Positions 24,780-33,334 of a stretch of DNA of 64,000 nucleotides are shown piece by piece. Origin of the DNA: Desulfoferrobacter suflitae (GTDB lineage Bacteria; Desulfobacterota; Syntrophobacteria; Syntrophobacterales; Syntrophobacteraceae). Within the stretch, counting starts at the first letter, position 1. Each line of letters opens with the position of its first letter. Where the stretch lies: contig NZ_JAIBKA010000002.1 of assembly GCF_022603395.1 (NCBI RefSeq), positions 496,001 through 560,000 on the forward strand, read 5' to 3'. The notes under the pieces were generated by a model. It was given only the letters and a program-made list of their open reading frames with translations. It searched no databases and was not told the origin of the DNA. The translations under genes were made by a program, and so were the position numbers.

Positions 24780-25391
24780 TCACCGTACTTTGTCGTCCAG
24801 GAACTCTTTCTTTGGCGTTTGAGGCATTCTTTTCACGGGTTCGGTGGTGAAGAATCGGGGGCCGCTTCGGGACTTTTCGGCATCCGATGGAGGACCAAAT
24901 TCTGCAGTAAATTCCGCCAATTCTCTGACACTCATCGCCCAAAAGGGCATACCGTCACTGGTCCTGCGCAGCTTGACCTGAACGAATTCTCCTTTCTTGA
25001 CTTTGGATGCGATGAAGAACTTGTCCTTTGCGAGACCGGCGAATACGCCCATGACCTTGACCTTATCTCCTTTTTTGAGGCCGATGACACTGACGTCGAC
25101 AAATGCTTTGGGTCCCAGGTGCACCGGGATTTCTGTCCCTTTCCGGGTGCGCACCAAGAGCCCGGCGCCCGGCGCCATGCCGGATATTGGAGTCACTTCA
25201 ATGATCTCCGTCACGGTTCCTTTAAACGCTTGATAGTTTTGAGGCTTGTAGAGCTTCTGGTAGGCAGAGCCCTTTTCCCAACCCGTGGTTGCAATTTGCT
25301 CGGCTGCAATTACCTCTGGTGCGCTGTAAAAACTGCCAACTGATGATAGAATCAGGAATGCCAGCGTTATTCTTGTTACTCTTGTCGCCAT
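24780..25391 (-). CDS. Exported hypothetical protein
   Basis: 203 residues from the ATG at 25391 with AAGGAG 9 nt upstream. Signal peptide ITLAFLILSSVGSFYSAPEVIAA. The middle looks like a small beta-barrel (GTVTEIIEVTPISGMAPGAGLLVRTRKGTEIPVHLGPKAFVDVSVIGLKKGDKVKVMGVFAG), reminiscent of OB-like folds of periplasmic proteins. The tail is basic and proline-rich. Function unknown. The transposon inserted 139 bp upstream of it. Confidence 0.6.
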   Translation of the reverse strand: MATRVTRITLAFLILSSVGSFYSAPEVIAAEQIATTGWEKGSAYQKLYKPQNYQAFKGTVTEIIEVTPISGMAPGAGLLVRTRKGTEIPVHLGPKAFVDVSVIGLKKGDKVKVMGVFAGLAKDKFFIASKVKKGEFVQVKLRRTSDGMPFWAMSVRELAEFTAEFGPPSDAEKSRSGPRFFTTEPVKRMPQTPKKEFLDDKVR

Positions 25392-25523
25392 GTGTGAAGC
25401 GTCTCCTTCTGAGAACAATGCTGATGGTAAGCTGTTTTATTCAACAGGGTCGTGTTACGCTTTTACCTCTACGGCGCAACACTTTCAAGCTAAACCGTCG
25501 GCCGTCGCGGGTGTCGAACAATG

Positions 25524-25530
25524 CTTGGAG
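25524..25530. repeat. Target-site duplication, left copy
   Basis: CTTGGAG immediately left of the transposon end; the match to the right copy extends to CTTGGAGTG (9 bp) if the first two bases of the element are counted as target. Confidence 0.6.
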
Positions 25531-25566
25531 TGCTAAGTCTCACAATATTTGACTCTGAGAGTCCCA
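25531..25566. repeat. Transposon left terminal inverted repeat
   Basis: Begins TGCTAAGTCTCACAATATTT and runs inward to GTCCCA. It matches the reverse complement of the right end at 18 of 20 positions from CTA to TTTGA. Confidence 0.7.
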
Positions 25567-25580
25567 GTTTAGATGAAGAT

Positions 25581-25620
25581 GTCCTCCCCCACAAGTTGGT
25601 GGGAGCTTGTGAGGGAAGAC
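25581..25620. other. Subterminal hairpin inside the left transposon end
   Basis: GTCCTCCCCCACAAG (25581-25595) pairs with CTTGTGAGGGAAGAC (25606-25620), 13 of 15 positions, around a 10-nt loop. It follows the stop of the CHC2 gene on the minus strand and could terminate the transposon operon or shield it, though no T-run follows. Confidence 0.5.
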
Positions 25621-25629
25621 GTGAGTATT

Positions 25630-25917
25630 TTAGCAGTCTTGTAAGCCGTCGATCATTTCAACAGCCTCACGGAAGTTGCAGCATTTGACGGCCATGACCA
25701 TGTCGATGGGATTGAAGTTTTTCTGGCACCGGAAGCACCGGGCCAGGTTGGTTTTGGGGTTGGTGGCGGTTTGAAACTCAGAGCACAGGGGGCATAGAAA
25801 GCGAAAATACCCGTCTGATACTTTGCAGGGGATGCGCAGAAAATCAGAGATGAGCCGGGAGATGGGGATCTGATTACGCAGTATCCGGAGTTTTTGCTTG
25901 GAATAGAGCTTTGTCAT
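25630..25917 (-). CDS. CHC2-type zinc-finger protein of the transposon
   Basis: 95 residues. FLCPLCSEFQTATNPKTNLARCFRCQKNFNPIDMVMAV is the DnaG-primase type zinc finger (two CxxC pairs) without any primase catalytic domain. The N-terminus is a short helical region with ISRLISDFL, as in the helix preceding the finger in DnaG. Last gene of the transposition operon, 11 bp after the ATPase. It may bind the element's ends or a replication protein; the role is unknown. Confidence 0.75.
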   Translation of the reverse strand: MTKLYSKQKLRILRNQIPISRLISDFLRIPCKVSDGYFRFLCPLCSEFQTATNPKTNLARCFRCQKNFNPIDMVMAVKCCNFREAVEMIDGLQDC

Positions 25918-25928
25918 GATGTCTTCTC

Positions 25929-26720
25929 CTAGGGAAGGCGGAATTCGGCCATGGTGTCGGTGACCAGGGCTTCGTTGATCTTGTTGAGATTTTGGGCGGC
26001 GGCATTGAGGAGGCAGGCGGTAGCGATGTTATTAATCTGCCTTGGGATGCCGCTGGCATAGTCATGGATGAGGGATTTGGCTTCGGGCTCGAAGACCTTC
26101 TCGTTGCTCCCCGCGAAACGCATCCTGGAGTCGATATAGGAGGTGGTCTGGTCCGAGGTTAAGGCGCCGAGGTGACATCGGACGGTGATTCGGTTGACAA
26201 GATCGCTAAGAGAGGCACGGGCAAGGAGCTTGGCGAGGGGCTCCTGACCGCTGAGGACGATCTTTACGGGAGTATCGGTATCGAGGGCTGAGCTAACCAG
26301 GAGGCGCAGATCGGTCAAAGCTTGCGGATCTATAAGGTGGGCTTCGTCGATGATAAGCACCGTTGAGAGATCTTCTTTTGCGGTGCGATCGAGAATTTGT
26401 AAAAAGAGATGATCCTTGCCTCGCCGGGGGGCTTCTCCCAACTGAGTCACGATTAGGCGAAGCAGGCTGGATGACGGGATTCCGGTGAAGTGGAGATAAA
26501 CGGGGCGGTAGCGGTTTTTAGAGAGGTTATGGATGAAGAGCCTTAAGAGTGTGGATTTTCCGGCACCGGTTGGTCCGATGAGGAGGGCCAGGGTCCCTTG
26601 CCGGGCAAAGTAGTCGAGTCTGGCCAGGGACTGGGAGATGCGGTGGTCGTTGAGGATCCATTCCACGGGAGGGCGTTCCTGGAAGGGATGGCTGTTCATT
26701 TTGAAATGATCGAGGAACAT
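25929..26720 (-). CDS. AAA ATPase, ExeA/TniB-like transposition protein
   Basis: 263 residues. Walker A LIGPTGAGKSTLLRLF (GPTGAGKS at 49-56), Walker B VLIIDEAHLID (Asp125-Glu126), sensor region KIVLSGQEPLAKLL and a C-terminal helical lid (ASGIPRQINNIATACLLNAA). It starts with the ExeA-like MFLDHFKMNSHPFQERPP. In TniB, TnsC and MuB systems such ATPases select the target and activate the transposase. Five bp downstream of the transposase gene. Confidence 0.85.
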   Translation of the reverse strand: MFLDHFKMNSHPFQERPPVEWILNDHRISQSLARLDYFARQGTLALLIGPTGAGKSTLLRLFIHNLSKNRYRPVYLHFTGIPSSSLLRLIVTQLGEAPRRGKDHLFLQILDRTAKEDLSTVLIIDEAHLIDPQALTDLRLLVSSALDTDTPVKIVLSGQEPLAKLLARASLSDLVNRITVRCHLGALTSDQTTSYIDSRMRFAGSNEKVFEPEAKSLIHDYASGIPRQINNIATACLLNAAAQNLNKINEALVTDTMAEFRLP

Positions 26721-26725
26721 GGTGG

Positions 26726-28282
26726 TTACTCCTTTTGCTGTAGGATTTGTTTGAGCTCACCGACGAGGTGGGGGAACGACTTGTTAGGCACTCGGGCAAA
26801 GGCCTGCGTGAGCACGGATTCTGTGAGCTGAACGTTTTGATTGTAGAGTTTTTTGAGCGTTTCGAGCTCCTGTGCCGTGAAGGCGGAGATGCCCACTTCT
26901 TTTCCGAGCAGCCGGGCAAAGGCTTTGACAAAGGCATGAAACGGCCACGGCCGCACGGAGACGACCTTGCGGTAATCGATGCCGCGAGTGTTTGCGGCGA
27001 GCTGCTCCCGGTGCTCGCGAACGAGGAGATCGATGAGGTTATGCTTGGGTTTTCCCCGAGCTTGTGCGGGAAGGGGCGGTTGCTCGGCCTCGCGGTGATG
27101 GAGCACGCCCGATCCCTGGTATTCGCCTTTCAGGGAAAAGATCTTCACGCTATCTGAAGACGAGAAGGGATCGTAGTGGACCCAGACCTTGTCTCCCCTT
27201 AAAGCTGGATCGACCCGGTAGAGCCGCTTATCGAGGCTAATGTCGGAAAAATCCTTGTGGACGACCCGAGTGACCTTTCTAAGAAAGGAAGCGAGCACCT
27301 GGTCCATTTCCACGTGGCGGATGACGGAAAGTCCGGTATGATAGCGGTCCTTGGGAGTCTCGCCGGTCTCGGAATGAATGGAGCTATGATAATCCACCGA
27401 GATCCATGCGCTGAGAGCTCGGTTGAGATCATCGAGGCTTATGGCATCTTGTGCCCGCACCTCGGATTCAAACCGGTCTTGGGCGGTCTCAAAGAAGCGC
27501 TCAATGAGTCCTCCCGGGGAAGGGTCCCCGGCCGGCCGGTGGCGAAGCCGGATGTGGAGCCGGTAGCAGGCAGCCTTGAGGCCGATTGCGTGATAGACCT
27601 TGGCGTTATCGAGGTAGAGTTCGCCGGGGGCGCCATGCTTGGCCAGGGCGCGCAGCAGCGAGTCGATGAGGATATCGAGGCTTTGGCGCAGGTAGTAGCG
27701 GGCCTCGACGATATACCTGCTGTGGCAGTCGATGAAAGCGGAAAGATAGGTGGGCAGGACCTCCCGGCCGAAAACAACATAGGGGCCTTCCTCGAAGTCC
27801 CCAACCCAGAGATCATGGGTATGGTCTCTGGTCCAACGTTTTCTCACCTTGTTTTTGACAACGCCGAGCTTGAGGCGGGTTGCGCCCGCACCTTTAAGAT
27901 GGCGATACAAAGTAGAGCGGGAGAGCGTAACGCCATAGAGGTCCTTTAGGAATCGGTTGATGGTGGCAGGGGAGCGCTTGGGCTGCTCGCATTTAAGCTC
28001 GATGGCGGTTGCAATGATTTCTGCGGGTGCGGCCCTGGCATGGCCGCGGTCATGGCGGTCTTTTCTTGCGAGAGCATCGAATCCTCCGGTTCGATAGCGC
28101 TTCAGCTTTCGCCTGAGGGTGGAAAGGGAGGGCTTGCCGGTACGTCCGCCGGGAAAGACCATCTCCTTTTGAGAGATCTCTTTGAGAAAATCCTGGATCG
28201 ATTCCGGCTCCACCTCGTCGAAGAGAACGGGGCGAAGGAGATCGCACCAGAACAGGGCCCATTTTTCATCTTTTTGCTTCAT
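26726..28282 (-). CDS. DDE transposase (rve/Mu-like integrase core)
   Basis: 518 residues. An N-terminal helix-turn-helix region (TGKPSLSTLRRKLKRYRTGGFDALARK, then SPATINRFLKDLYGVTLSRSTLYRHLK) precedes an RNase H-like core. The catalytic residues can be placed at Asp162 (LWVGDFEEG), Asp225 (YLDNAKVYH) and Glu261 (GLIERFFET), with exactly 35 residues between the last two (D,D35E). A Mu-type C-terminal beta-barrel region (SLDKRLYRVDPALRGDKVWVHYDPF) follows. Complete and without frameshift. Confidence 0.88.
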   Translation of the reverse strand: MKQKDEKWALFWCDLLRPVLFDEVEPESIQDFLKEISQKEMVFPGGRTGKPSLSTLRRKLKRYRTGGFDALARKDRHDRGHARAAPAEIIATAIELKCEQPKRSPATINRFLKDLYGVTLSRSTLYRHLKGAGATRLKLGVVKNKVRKRWTRDHTHDLWVGDFEEGPYVVFGREVLPTYLSAFIDCHSRYIVEARYYLRQSLDILIDSLLRALAKHGAPGELYLDNAKVYHAIGLKAACYRLHIRLRHRPAGDPSPGGLIERFFETAQDRFESEVRAQDAISLDDLNRALSAWISVDYHSSIHSETGETPKDRYHTGLSVIRHVEMDQVLASFLRKVTRVVHKDFSDISLDKRLYRVDPALRGDKVWVHYDPFSSSDSVKIFSLKGEYQGSGVLHHREAEQPPLPAQARGKPKHNLIDLLVREHREQLAANTRGIDYRKVVSVRPWPFHAFVKAFARLLGKEVGISAFTAQELETLKKLYNQNVQLTESVLTQAFARVPNKSFPHLVGELKQILQQKE

Positions 28283-28320
28283 AACGCCTCCTTTGTTTTA
28301 TGGTTGGAGGCGAGCATAAA

Positions 28321-29001
28321 TCATTGCCAGGCGCAGCCTGTTGCAAAGAAGGGGAAAATTGAAGCACCAAAAACAACTCGGAATACCGCCTCCAGGTGGA
28401 CGAGCCGGCGAGAGCGTTTGAGGGTTTCTTCCCGAGCGGTTTTCACGAACTTATTGGGGGAGATCGTTAGCGCGGCGAGATCCCGGTAGACTTTTGTCGC
28501 CGGATCCTTCTGTAAGATGAGGTCCAGAGCGCGGCGCGGGATTTCTTTGAAGCGGCCAAGAGTGTCGATCCAGCGGTAAGGGGTTGTGTGGGAGAGGACT
28601 TTATCGACCGGCGTATTTCCTTCGTCCGTCGAGGCATGGAAGATCTCCGAGCCTTCTTCCAGGACTGTCTTCCGATAGGTCGACGTCTCATCTTCCAGAT
28701 AGCTTGCCGAGCGATGAAGTATCGCGTCGCTGGTGTAACGCTTGAAGGGAAGCGCGAAAGGAGGCTGTTCGGTGAAGGTCTTATGGCAGCCGGGGCATTT
28801 CCACCGAATGACAAGGCATTTTACCACCTGGACCAATGCGTCGCATAGAATGCGGAATTTGCGGGGGCGTGCCTGATGCCGCCTGAACAAATACGGTTGA
28901 GTATTGCAGACGGGGCAGGAGGGCAAACCGCAGCGGATCTTGTTTCGCAGCACATTCAAGCTGTATTTTCTAATATCTGAGCGGGTAAATGGAGCAAACA
29001 T
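28321..29001 (-). CDS. DUF6431-like zinc-ribbon protein, first gene of transposon operon
   Basis: 226 residues from the ATG at 29001, with GGGAGA 5 nt upstream. N-terminal CPVCNTQPYLFRRHQ and, further on, RWKCPGCHKTFTEQPPFALPFKRYT give two CxxC pairs of a zinc ribbon. A helical region RYTSDAILHRSASYLEDETSTYRKTV that looks like a DNA-binding module follows. Such proteins often precede transposase genes. The same family name was assigned from memory of the pattern and needs a profile search. It lies 38 bp upstream of the transposase. Confidence 0.6.
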   Translation of the reverse strand: MFAPFTRSDIRKYSLNVLRNKIRCGLPSCPVCNTQPYLFRRHQARPRKFRILCDALVQVVKCLVIRWKCPGCHKTFTEQPPFALPFKRYTSDAILHRSASYLEDETSTYRKTVLEEGSEIFHASTDEGNTPVDKVLSHTTPYRWIDTLGRFKEIPRRALDLILQKDPATKVYRDLAALTISPNKFVKTAREETLKRSRRLVHLEAVFRVVFGASIFPFFATGCAWQ

Positions 29002-29162
29002 GGCGTCTCCCACTTGAGCGAATAGTCATGATCGAAGAGGTTTCCGAAAAAGCCGTTCGTTTACTCCAACCTGGCGCCGCCCGCAAGCGCAAAACCGCCG
29101 GCGCCCGACGCGCCAGATGCTATGTTTGGCAACGGTTTTTCAACAAAGGAGTTGCGTTACCC

Positions 29163-29597
29163 ATGAGTAAGATATCCCGCAATGCGCCCTGCCCTTGTGG
29201 AAGTGGAAAGAAGTACAAAAAATGCTGTTTGTTGCGCGAACAGGTCTCAGCGACACGGCCGCCGCAGGCTCCTTCAGATGTCTTCAAACAGATCCATGCC
29301 CAAATGGAGGAGTTGGACAACCTATCGAATAGTGTCATTGATCTCATCCAAGCCGGGAAACTGGACGAAGCGGAAGCTCAGTGTCACAAGCTATTGGAGC
29401 AATATCCGGACGATGTTGACGGGCTCGACAGACTGGCAACGGTCTATGAAGCCAAGGGGCAGAATAGGATGGCCGCTGAGTACTACCGAAAGGCGGCCGC
29501 TTTTATGCGCTCAAGGCCAGGATTTGACAACGAAGCCATTGAATGGGCTCTGAAGAAAGCCTCTGAACTGGAGTCTGCATCGTCATCAGCAGAATAG
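29163..29597 (+). CDS. SEC-C motif protein with TPR-like repeat (transposon passenger)
   Basis: 144 residues. NAPCPCGSGKKYKKCCL (residues 7-23) is the SEC-C zinc motif, the same as the SecA tail. It is followed by a coiled linker and two TPR-like helices pairs: AGKLDEAEAQCHKLLEQYPDDVDGLDRLATVYEAKGQNRMAAEYYRKAAAFM. Start chosen at ATG 29163; the frame is open to 28989 but that part overlaps the transposon's first gene. It lies inside the inverted ends and is transcribed against the transposition genes. Role of the cargo is unknown. Confidence 0.8.
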   Translation: MSKISRNAPCPCGSGKKYKKCCLLREQVSATRPPQAPSDVFKQIHAQMEELDNLSNSVIDLIQAGKLDEAEAQCHKLLEQYPDDVDGLDRLATVYEAKGQNRMAAEYYRKAAAFMRSRPGFDNEAIEWALKKASELESASSSAE

Positions 29598-29815
29598 ATC
29601 TTGCAGCCGAGCCATGGCCTGCAGGTGGTCGGCGAGGCTCGTGGCGCTGCGACAACCAGTAATGTTGACATTCCGGAGGTGCTTCGGCGCCCCCGCTGAT
29701 GCCCAGCCGTTATCCGGCGTGGTCTTGGGACCGGTTAGCGCCCGGCGCGCGGGGTAGGCAGGGTAAAGTGCAAAAGCATGGCGAGGTATAGCGGGATAGG
29801 CGGGATCAGATTACT
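29598..29815. other. Non-coding right subterminal region of the transposon
   Basis: 218 bp, GC-rich, with no ORF of coding character. Short GGCGAGG/GCGGGATAGGCGGGAT-like runs near the end may be transposase-binding sites, but I could not match them to the left end. Confidence 0.35.
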
Positions 29816-29851
29816 TGGGACTGTTCAAATCAAATATTGTGGGACGTAGGA
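29816..29851. repeat. Transposon right terminal inverted repeat
   Basis: Begins TGGGACTGTTCAAATCAAAT and ends outward in GTGGGACGTAGGA. It is the imperfect complement of the left end. Confidence 0.7.
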
Positions 29852-29858
29852 CTTGGAG
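29852..29858. repeat. Target-site duplication, right copy
   Basis: CTTGGAG, continuing TG, immediately right of the element; same word as at 25524. Confidence 0.6.
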
Positions 29859-29908
29859 TGAGCAATGCAGGCGCGGTTGAAGGCCGTGAACATGACAGTT
29901 TACAGGGC

Positions 29909-31219
29909 TCAATCACGGCCTGATCTTACGACATTCTGGAGTTGGCCGGGCTGTTGTGATTCTACAGGCAGGATACGAAATCCCTTGGATACAGTTGTCT
30001 TGGGCAAGTAGTCTTCGGGAATGGTCGGCTGGTTCCCGTCGCGGAGAGCTGAATAGGAAGGGGACATTATTTCAATGTTTGCCTCATTGAATTTGTCTTG
30101 CATGTTCTGATGCAGTTCGGAAAGTATTTTCAAAAGGTTGGATGCCGTTGCCGTATAGACGTTGAGCTCATAGGAGACGGAATAATCATTCAGAGCTGTT
30201 TGCAGAACAAAGGGGGGTGGTTCCCGGAGTATCTCTGGGGTGGCTCGCGCAGCCACCAGGAGCAGCTCGTGGACCTGCCGCCACGGGACATCGTAGCCAA
30301 TGGTTACGGCGGTGTGCAGGATGAGGCCGGCTTCGCCGGCCAGTGCACTGTAATTGATCATATGGCTGCCCAACACCATGGAGTTGGGTATTGTCACCTC
30401 GACATTTTTAATGGTTCTAACCCGGGTGATGAGCAGTGTTTTCTCAATGACATCCCCCATGGTGTCGGCAATTTTTACTCGGTCCCCAACCTTGAAGGGA
30501 CGCATATATGTGATGGCCACGCCTGCCACGATATTGGCAATGGCGGCAGTCGAACCCAAGGACAGCAGTACCCCGAAAAAAATCGAGATACCCTGAAATG
30601 CGGGACTGCCAAATCCGGGCAGATAGGGAGAAGCCACCACGACAGCGAGAACGATGATCAGCAGTCGCAGCAGCTTGTGGGTGGGCTGCACCCATTCTTG
30701 ATGAAATCCGGAAAAAGCAATCCTGCCTCTTTCCATCTCACAGAAAAACAGCCGGGTGAACTTCAGTACGTAACGCGTTGCCAGCCCAACAAGGCCGAGG
30801 AAGAAAAGATTGGGTATGAATGACAAGAATCCCTGCAAGATCGTATTGAAAGGAGCAATGATATAGCTCAGATAAGTTCGTACAATCTCGCGTGTGCGAG
30901 GGAAGAAGCTCAAAACGATCGGAATGAAAACATACAGGGTGATCACCCACAAAGCAAAACGGCCCGCTCTGACCAATGCTTTCAGTATTTCAGCAACGCG
31001 TTTGGTCGAAATCAATTCGAAGCTTTGAATCTTGATCGGGGGAATGTGGACCCCGCTCCAGGAATCCAAGTCTCGTGTGATCTTGCGAGCAACACCGTTG
31101 ATCATTTTCAGCACGAAAAACAAAACCAGAACTGCCGAAATCGTCAGAAGGATTCTGATGAAGAGAGCGTCGGAACCGGCTTGCCTGATTCTCATCAGGA
31201 TTGTCTCTAGGTTATCCAT
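29909..31219 (-). CDS. Mechanosensitive ion channel, MscS family
   Basis: 436 residues. Several membrane helices (first at about 22-42, then 90-115, 130-160, 190-235) lead to the pore-lining glycine- and alanine-rich helix GVLLSLGSTAAIANIVAGVAITYMRPFKVGD and the beta domain DRVKIADTMGDVIEKTLLITRVRTIKNVEVTIPNSMVLGS, both diagnostic of MscS. It releases solutes on osmotic downshock. A 9-bp hairpin (29881-29921) overlaps its last codons and could terminate transcription, though no T-run follows. Confidence 0.9.
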   Translation of the reverse strand: MDNLETILMRIRQAGSDALFIRILLTISAVLVLFFVLKMINGVARKITRDLDSWSGVHIPPIKIQSFELISTKRVAEILKALVRAGRFALWVITLYVFIPIVLSFFPRTREIVRTYLSYIIAPFNTILQGFLSFIPNLFFLGLVGLATRYVLKFTRLFFCEMERGRIAFSGFHQEWVQPTHKLLRLLIIVLAVVVASPYLPGFGSPAFQGISIFFGVLLSLGSTAAIANIVAGVAITYMRPFKVGDRVKIADTMGDVIEKTLLITRVRTIKNVEVTIPNSMVLGSHMINYSALAGEAGLILHTAVTIGYDVPWRQVHELLLVAARATPEILREPPPFVLQTALNDYSVSYELNVYTATASNLLKILSELHQNMQDKFNEANIEIMSPSYSALRDGNQPTIPEDYLPKTTVSKGFRILPVESQQPGQLQNVVRSGRD

Positions 31220-31422
31220 CGTTTCAATGCTTTCCTGGAGGTGGATAGATCATCACTTCTATGTTAAGGGATGAGCCTAACTAATATTTGTTTGTTGTAG
31301 GAAAATCAAACTATTAATGCATCTTTCCATAAATTGATTGCATTAAGTGTGGCGAGTGGGCAAATTGGAAACTGGGTAAATATGGTTTGCAACGGTTCAT
31401 GACATGAAAGGAGGCAGCGGGG

Positions 31423-32133
31423 ATGGAGCGGTTCTACACGAGGTCAAGGAGTCTTGCGGGTGCTTTATTGACGGTTTTGGTGCTGTTAAGCTGGGGTGCC
31501 CAAGTCTTGGCGGACGATGCTACGGAATCGATTCAGCTTGTGCAAAAGGCAGCAATGACATTCCAAAACTTTGAAAACGCTGAAGAGATGGGTGCTTTTC
31601 GAGATCTAATGAAAACGGCGAAAGGGGTGTTTATTGCACCTCAAGTGCTGAAGGGAGCTTTCATTATCGGGGCATCGGGCGGTAGCGGCGTCATGCTGGC
31701 GCGTGACGACAAAAGCAATGAGTGGTATGGTCCCGCCTTCTACACCATAGGTGGGGCGAGTTTTGGTTTGCAGGCGGGGGGAACCGCCTCGGAGGTGGTT
31801 CTGCTGGCTATGACCGGGCGCGGAGTAACGGCCTTCCTGAGCAACAGTCTGAAGCTTGGGGCGGATGTCGGCCTGGCCGTGGGACCGGTTGGGGCCGGTG
31901 CCGCCGCAGCCACCGCCAACCTCAGTGCCGATATCATAAGCTTTTCCCGTTCTAAAGGGCTTTTTGGCGGTGTTTCTCTGGATGGAGCGGTGGTCGCCAC
32001 ACGAGACGGGCTCAATGAAGCCTATTACGGCAAGAAGGTCAATGCGACCGACATCTTGGTGCAGCGGAACGTAAACAATCGCCAGGCAGACGGCCTCAAA
32101 CAGTGGGTGCGACAGGCCGCTGCGGGGGAGTGA
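31423..32133 (+). CDS. Exported SYLF (YSC84) domain protein
   Basis: 236 residues with signal peptide SLAGALLTVLVLLSWGAQVLA. The rest is a SYLF domain: TAKGVFIAPQVLKGAFIIGASGGSGVMLARDDKSNEWYGPAFYTIGGASFGLQAGG and, near the end, SFSRSKGLFGGVSLDGAVVATRDGLNEAYYGKKV. SYLF domains bind lipids; bacterial members are periplasmic or outer-membrane associated and of unclear function. Excellent RBS AAAGGAGG 8 nt upstream. Confidence 0.88.
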   Translation: MERFYTRSRSLAGALLTVLVLLSWGAQVLADDATESIQLVQKAAMTFQNFENAEEMGAFRDLMKTAKGVFIAPQVLKGAFIIGASGGSGVMLARDDKSNEWYGPAFYTIGGASFGLQAGGTASEVVLLAMTGRGVTAFLSNSLKLGADVGLAVGPVGAGAAAATANLSADIISFSRSKGLFGGVSLDGAVVATRDGLNEAYYGKKVNATDILVQRNVNNRQADGLKQWVRQAAAGE

Positions 32134-32221
32134 TCCTTGGTGGAAAGACATCGACACCGCCAGCCATCATTGGTGGCCGGCAATTTTTGCTCGTCATCTC
32201 ATGGTTTGACTGAGGGGTAAC

Positions 32222-33082
32222 ATGCTGCTCGGGTACAACACCAACGGTTTGGCGCACCACGACTTATTCGACGCTGTCGAAATCCTGGCGGAAATCGGTT
32301 ACCAAAGTGTTGCCATCACCATTGATCAGCATAGTTTGAATCCTTATGGACCAAGGCTGAACAAGCACATCCGCCGGCTGGGTGCGAACCTTGGGTGCAA
32401 GGGGTTGCGCTCGGTCTTGGAGACGGGTGCCCGGTTCCTATTGAATCCAAGGGTCAAGCATGAACCGACACTGATGGCAGCCAATGTGGAAGAAAGGAAC
32501 CTGCGCATCGATTTTTATCGCCGCACCATTGATATTGCCAAAGAGCTTGGCAGTGACTGTGTTTCCTTATGGTCCGGAAGTCTGCGCGAGCCGATTCCCG
32601 AGGATCAAGGATTTTCCCGGCTGGTGCGAGGATTGGGGCGAGTGTTGGAGTACGCCGTCCGACGCGGAGTTGTGCTAGGTTTTGAGCCCGAGCCGGGGAT
32701 GTTTATCGATACCATGGACCGTTTCCAAAAATTGTCAGGTTTTCTCGACAGTCCATACTTTCAACTGACACTCGATGTGGGCCATCTGCACTGTTCGGGA
32801 GAAACGCCCATCGCCGCGCACATCTCACGCTGGGGGCACAGGATTGTGAACGTTCATATCGAAGACATGCGAATGGGTGTGCATGAGCACCTCATGTTCG
32901 GTCAAGGTGAAATGGATTTTCCTCCCATTATCAGGGCATTGGATGATGCAGACTACCAAGGGGGAGTGCACGTGGAACTGAGCCGCCACAGCCACGAGGG
33001 AGTGGCCGCCGCCCGGCGGGCTTACGATTTCCTGGAGCCTCTCGTTCGCCGGCGGTCTGCCGAAATGGGGGAGCTGCCTTGA
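32222..33082 (+). CDS. Sugar phosphate isomerase/epimerase-like TIM barrel enzyme
   Basis: 286 residues of the xylose isomerase-like/AP endonuclease 2 superfamily. Candidate metal ligands: Glu in LGFEPEPGMF, Asp and His in LTLDVGHLHCSG, His in IVNVHIEDMRMG with FGQGEMDF, and Glu in GGVHVELSRHSH. The substrate is not predictable from this. RBS GAGGGG upstream; 88 bp after the SYLF gene and perhaps cotranscribed. Confidence 0.75.
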   Translation: MLLGYNTNGLAHHDLFDAVEILAEIGYQSVAITIDQHSLNPYGPRLNKHIRRLGANLGCKGLRSVLETGARFLLNPRVKHEPTLMAANVEERNLRIDFYRRTIDIAKELGSDCVSLWSGSLREPIPEDQGFSRLVRGLGRVLEYAVRRGVVLGFEPEPGMFIDTMDRFQKLSGFLDSPYFQLTLDVGHLHCSGETPIAAHISRWGHRIVNVHIEDMRMGVHEHLMFGQGEMDFPPIIRALDDADYQGGVHVELSRHSHEGVAAARRAYDFLEPLVRRRSAEMGELP

Positions 33083-33268
33083 GCTTTTTGTCGATCTGGT
33101 GGTAAAGCGACCAGCAGAGCCCCATCAAGCAACCCTCATTCGCACGCTTTATGGTGGATAATTCTCGATCAGTTGATTGACAACGGGTTCAGCCGGCAAG
33201 ATGGCCTTGCTCTAATTCCTGAGATCTGTTAATTGTGCGTCGCCCCGGATTTGATGCATTATGCTTGG

Positions 33269-33298
33269 TTGTCTGACTCCCCGGGTTGGTTGTACAAT
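33269..33298 (+). promoter_or_regulatory. Candidate promoter of the glycan export locus
   Basis: TTGTCT (33269-33274), 18-nt spacer, TACAAT (33293-33298), ending 36 nt before the permease ATG. It would drive permease, the small membrane ORF, gmd and the Wzt-like gene. Confidence 0.45.
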
Positions 33299-33334
33299 CT
33301 GAGAGAAAATAAGAGGGCGACAGAGACCTTTTAA

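Larger units (their letters stand above)
25531..29851. mobile_element. 4.3-kb DDE transposon with SEC-C passenger gene
   Basis: Four minus-strand genes form a unit: DUF6431-like zinc protein, D,D35E transposase, ExeA/TniB-like AAA ATPase and CHC2 zinc-finger protein. A plus-strand SEC-C/TPR gene lies between them and the right end. The outer ends are inverted repeats sharing CTA(A/C)GTC(T/C)CACAATATTTGA, with further imperfect matching inward (23 of 29 positions over 25538-25566 against 29816-29844). A 7-9 bp direct repeat CTTGGAG(TG) abuts both ends. All five genes appear intact, so the element may be active. Relationship: Mu/Tn7/Tn552 superfamily by transposase plus ATPase; no named family could be assigned. 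Confidence 0.75.

Noticed and set aside
27257-27949. 230-codon ORF opposite the transposase
   Set aside because: It is the mirror of the transposase frame, which has complete D,D35E motifs; the antisense reading lacks any family resemblance.
29701-29750. GTTAGCG-containing GC-rich palindromic stretch resembling an integron attC site
   Set aside because: No matching RYYYAAC partner, no integrase or cassette, and it lies within the transposon's right subterminal region.
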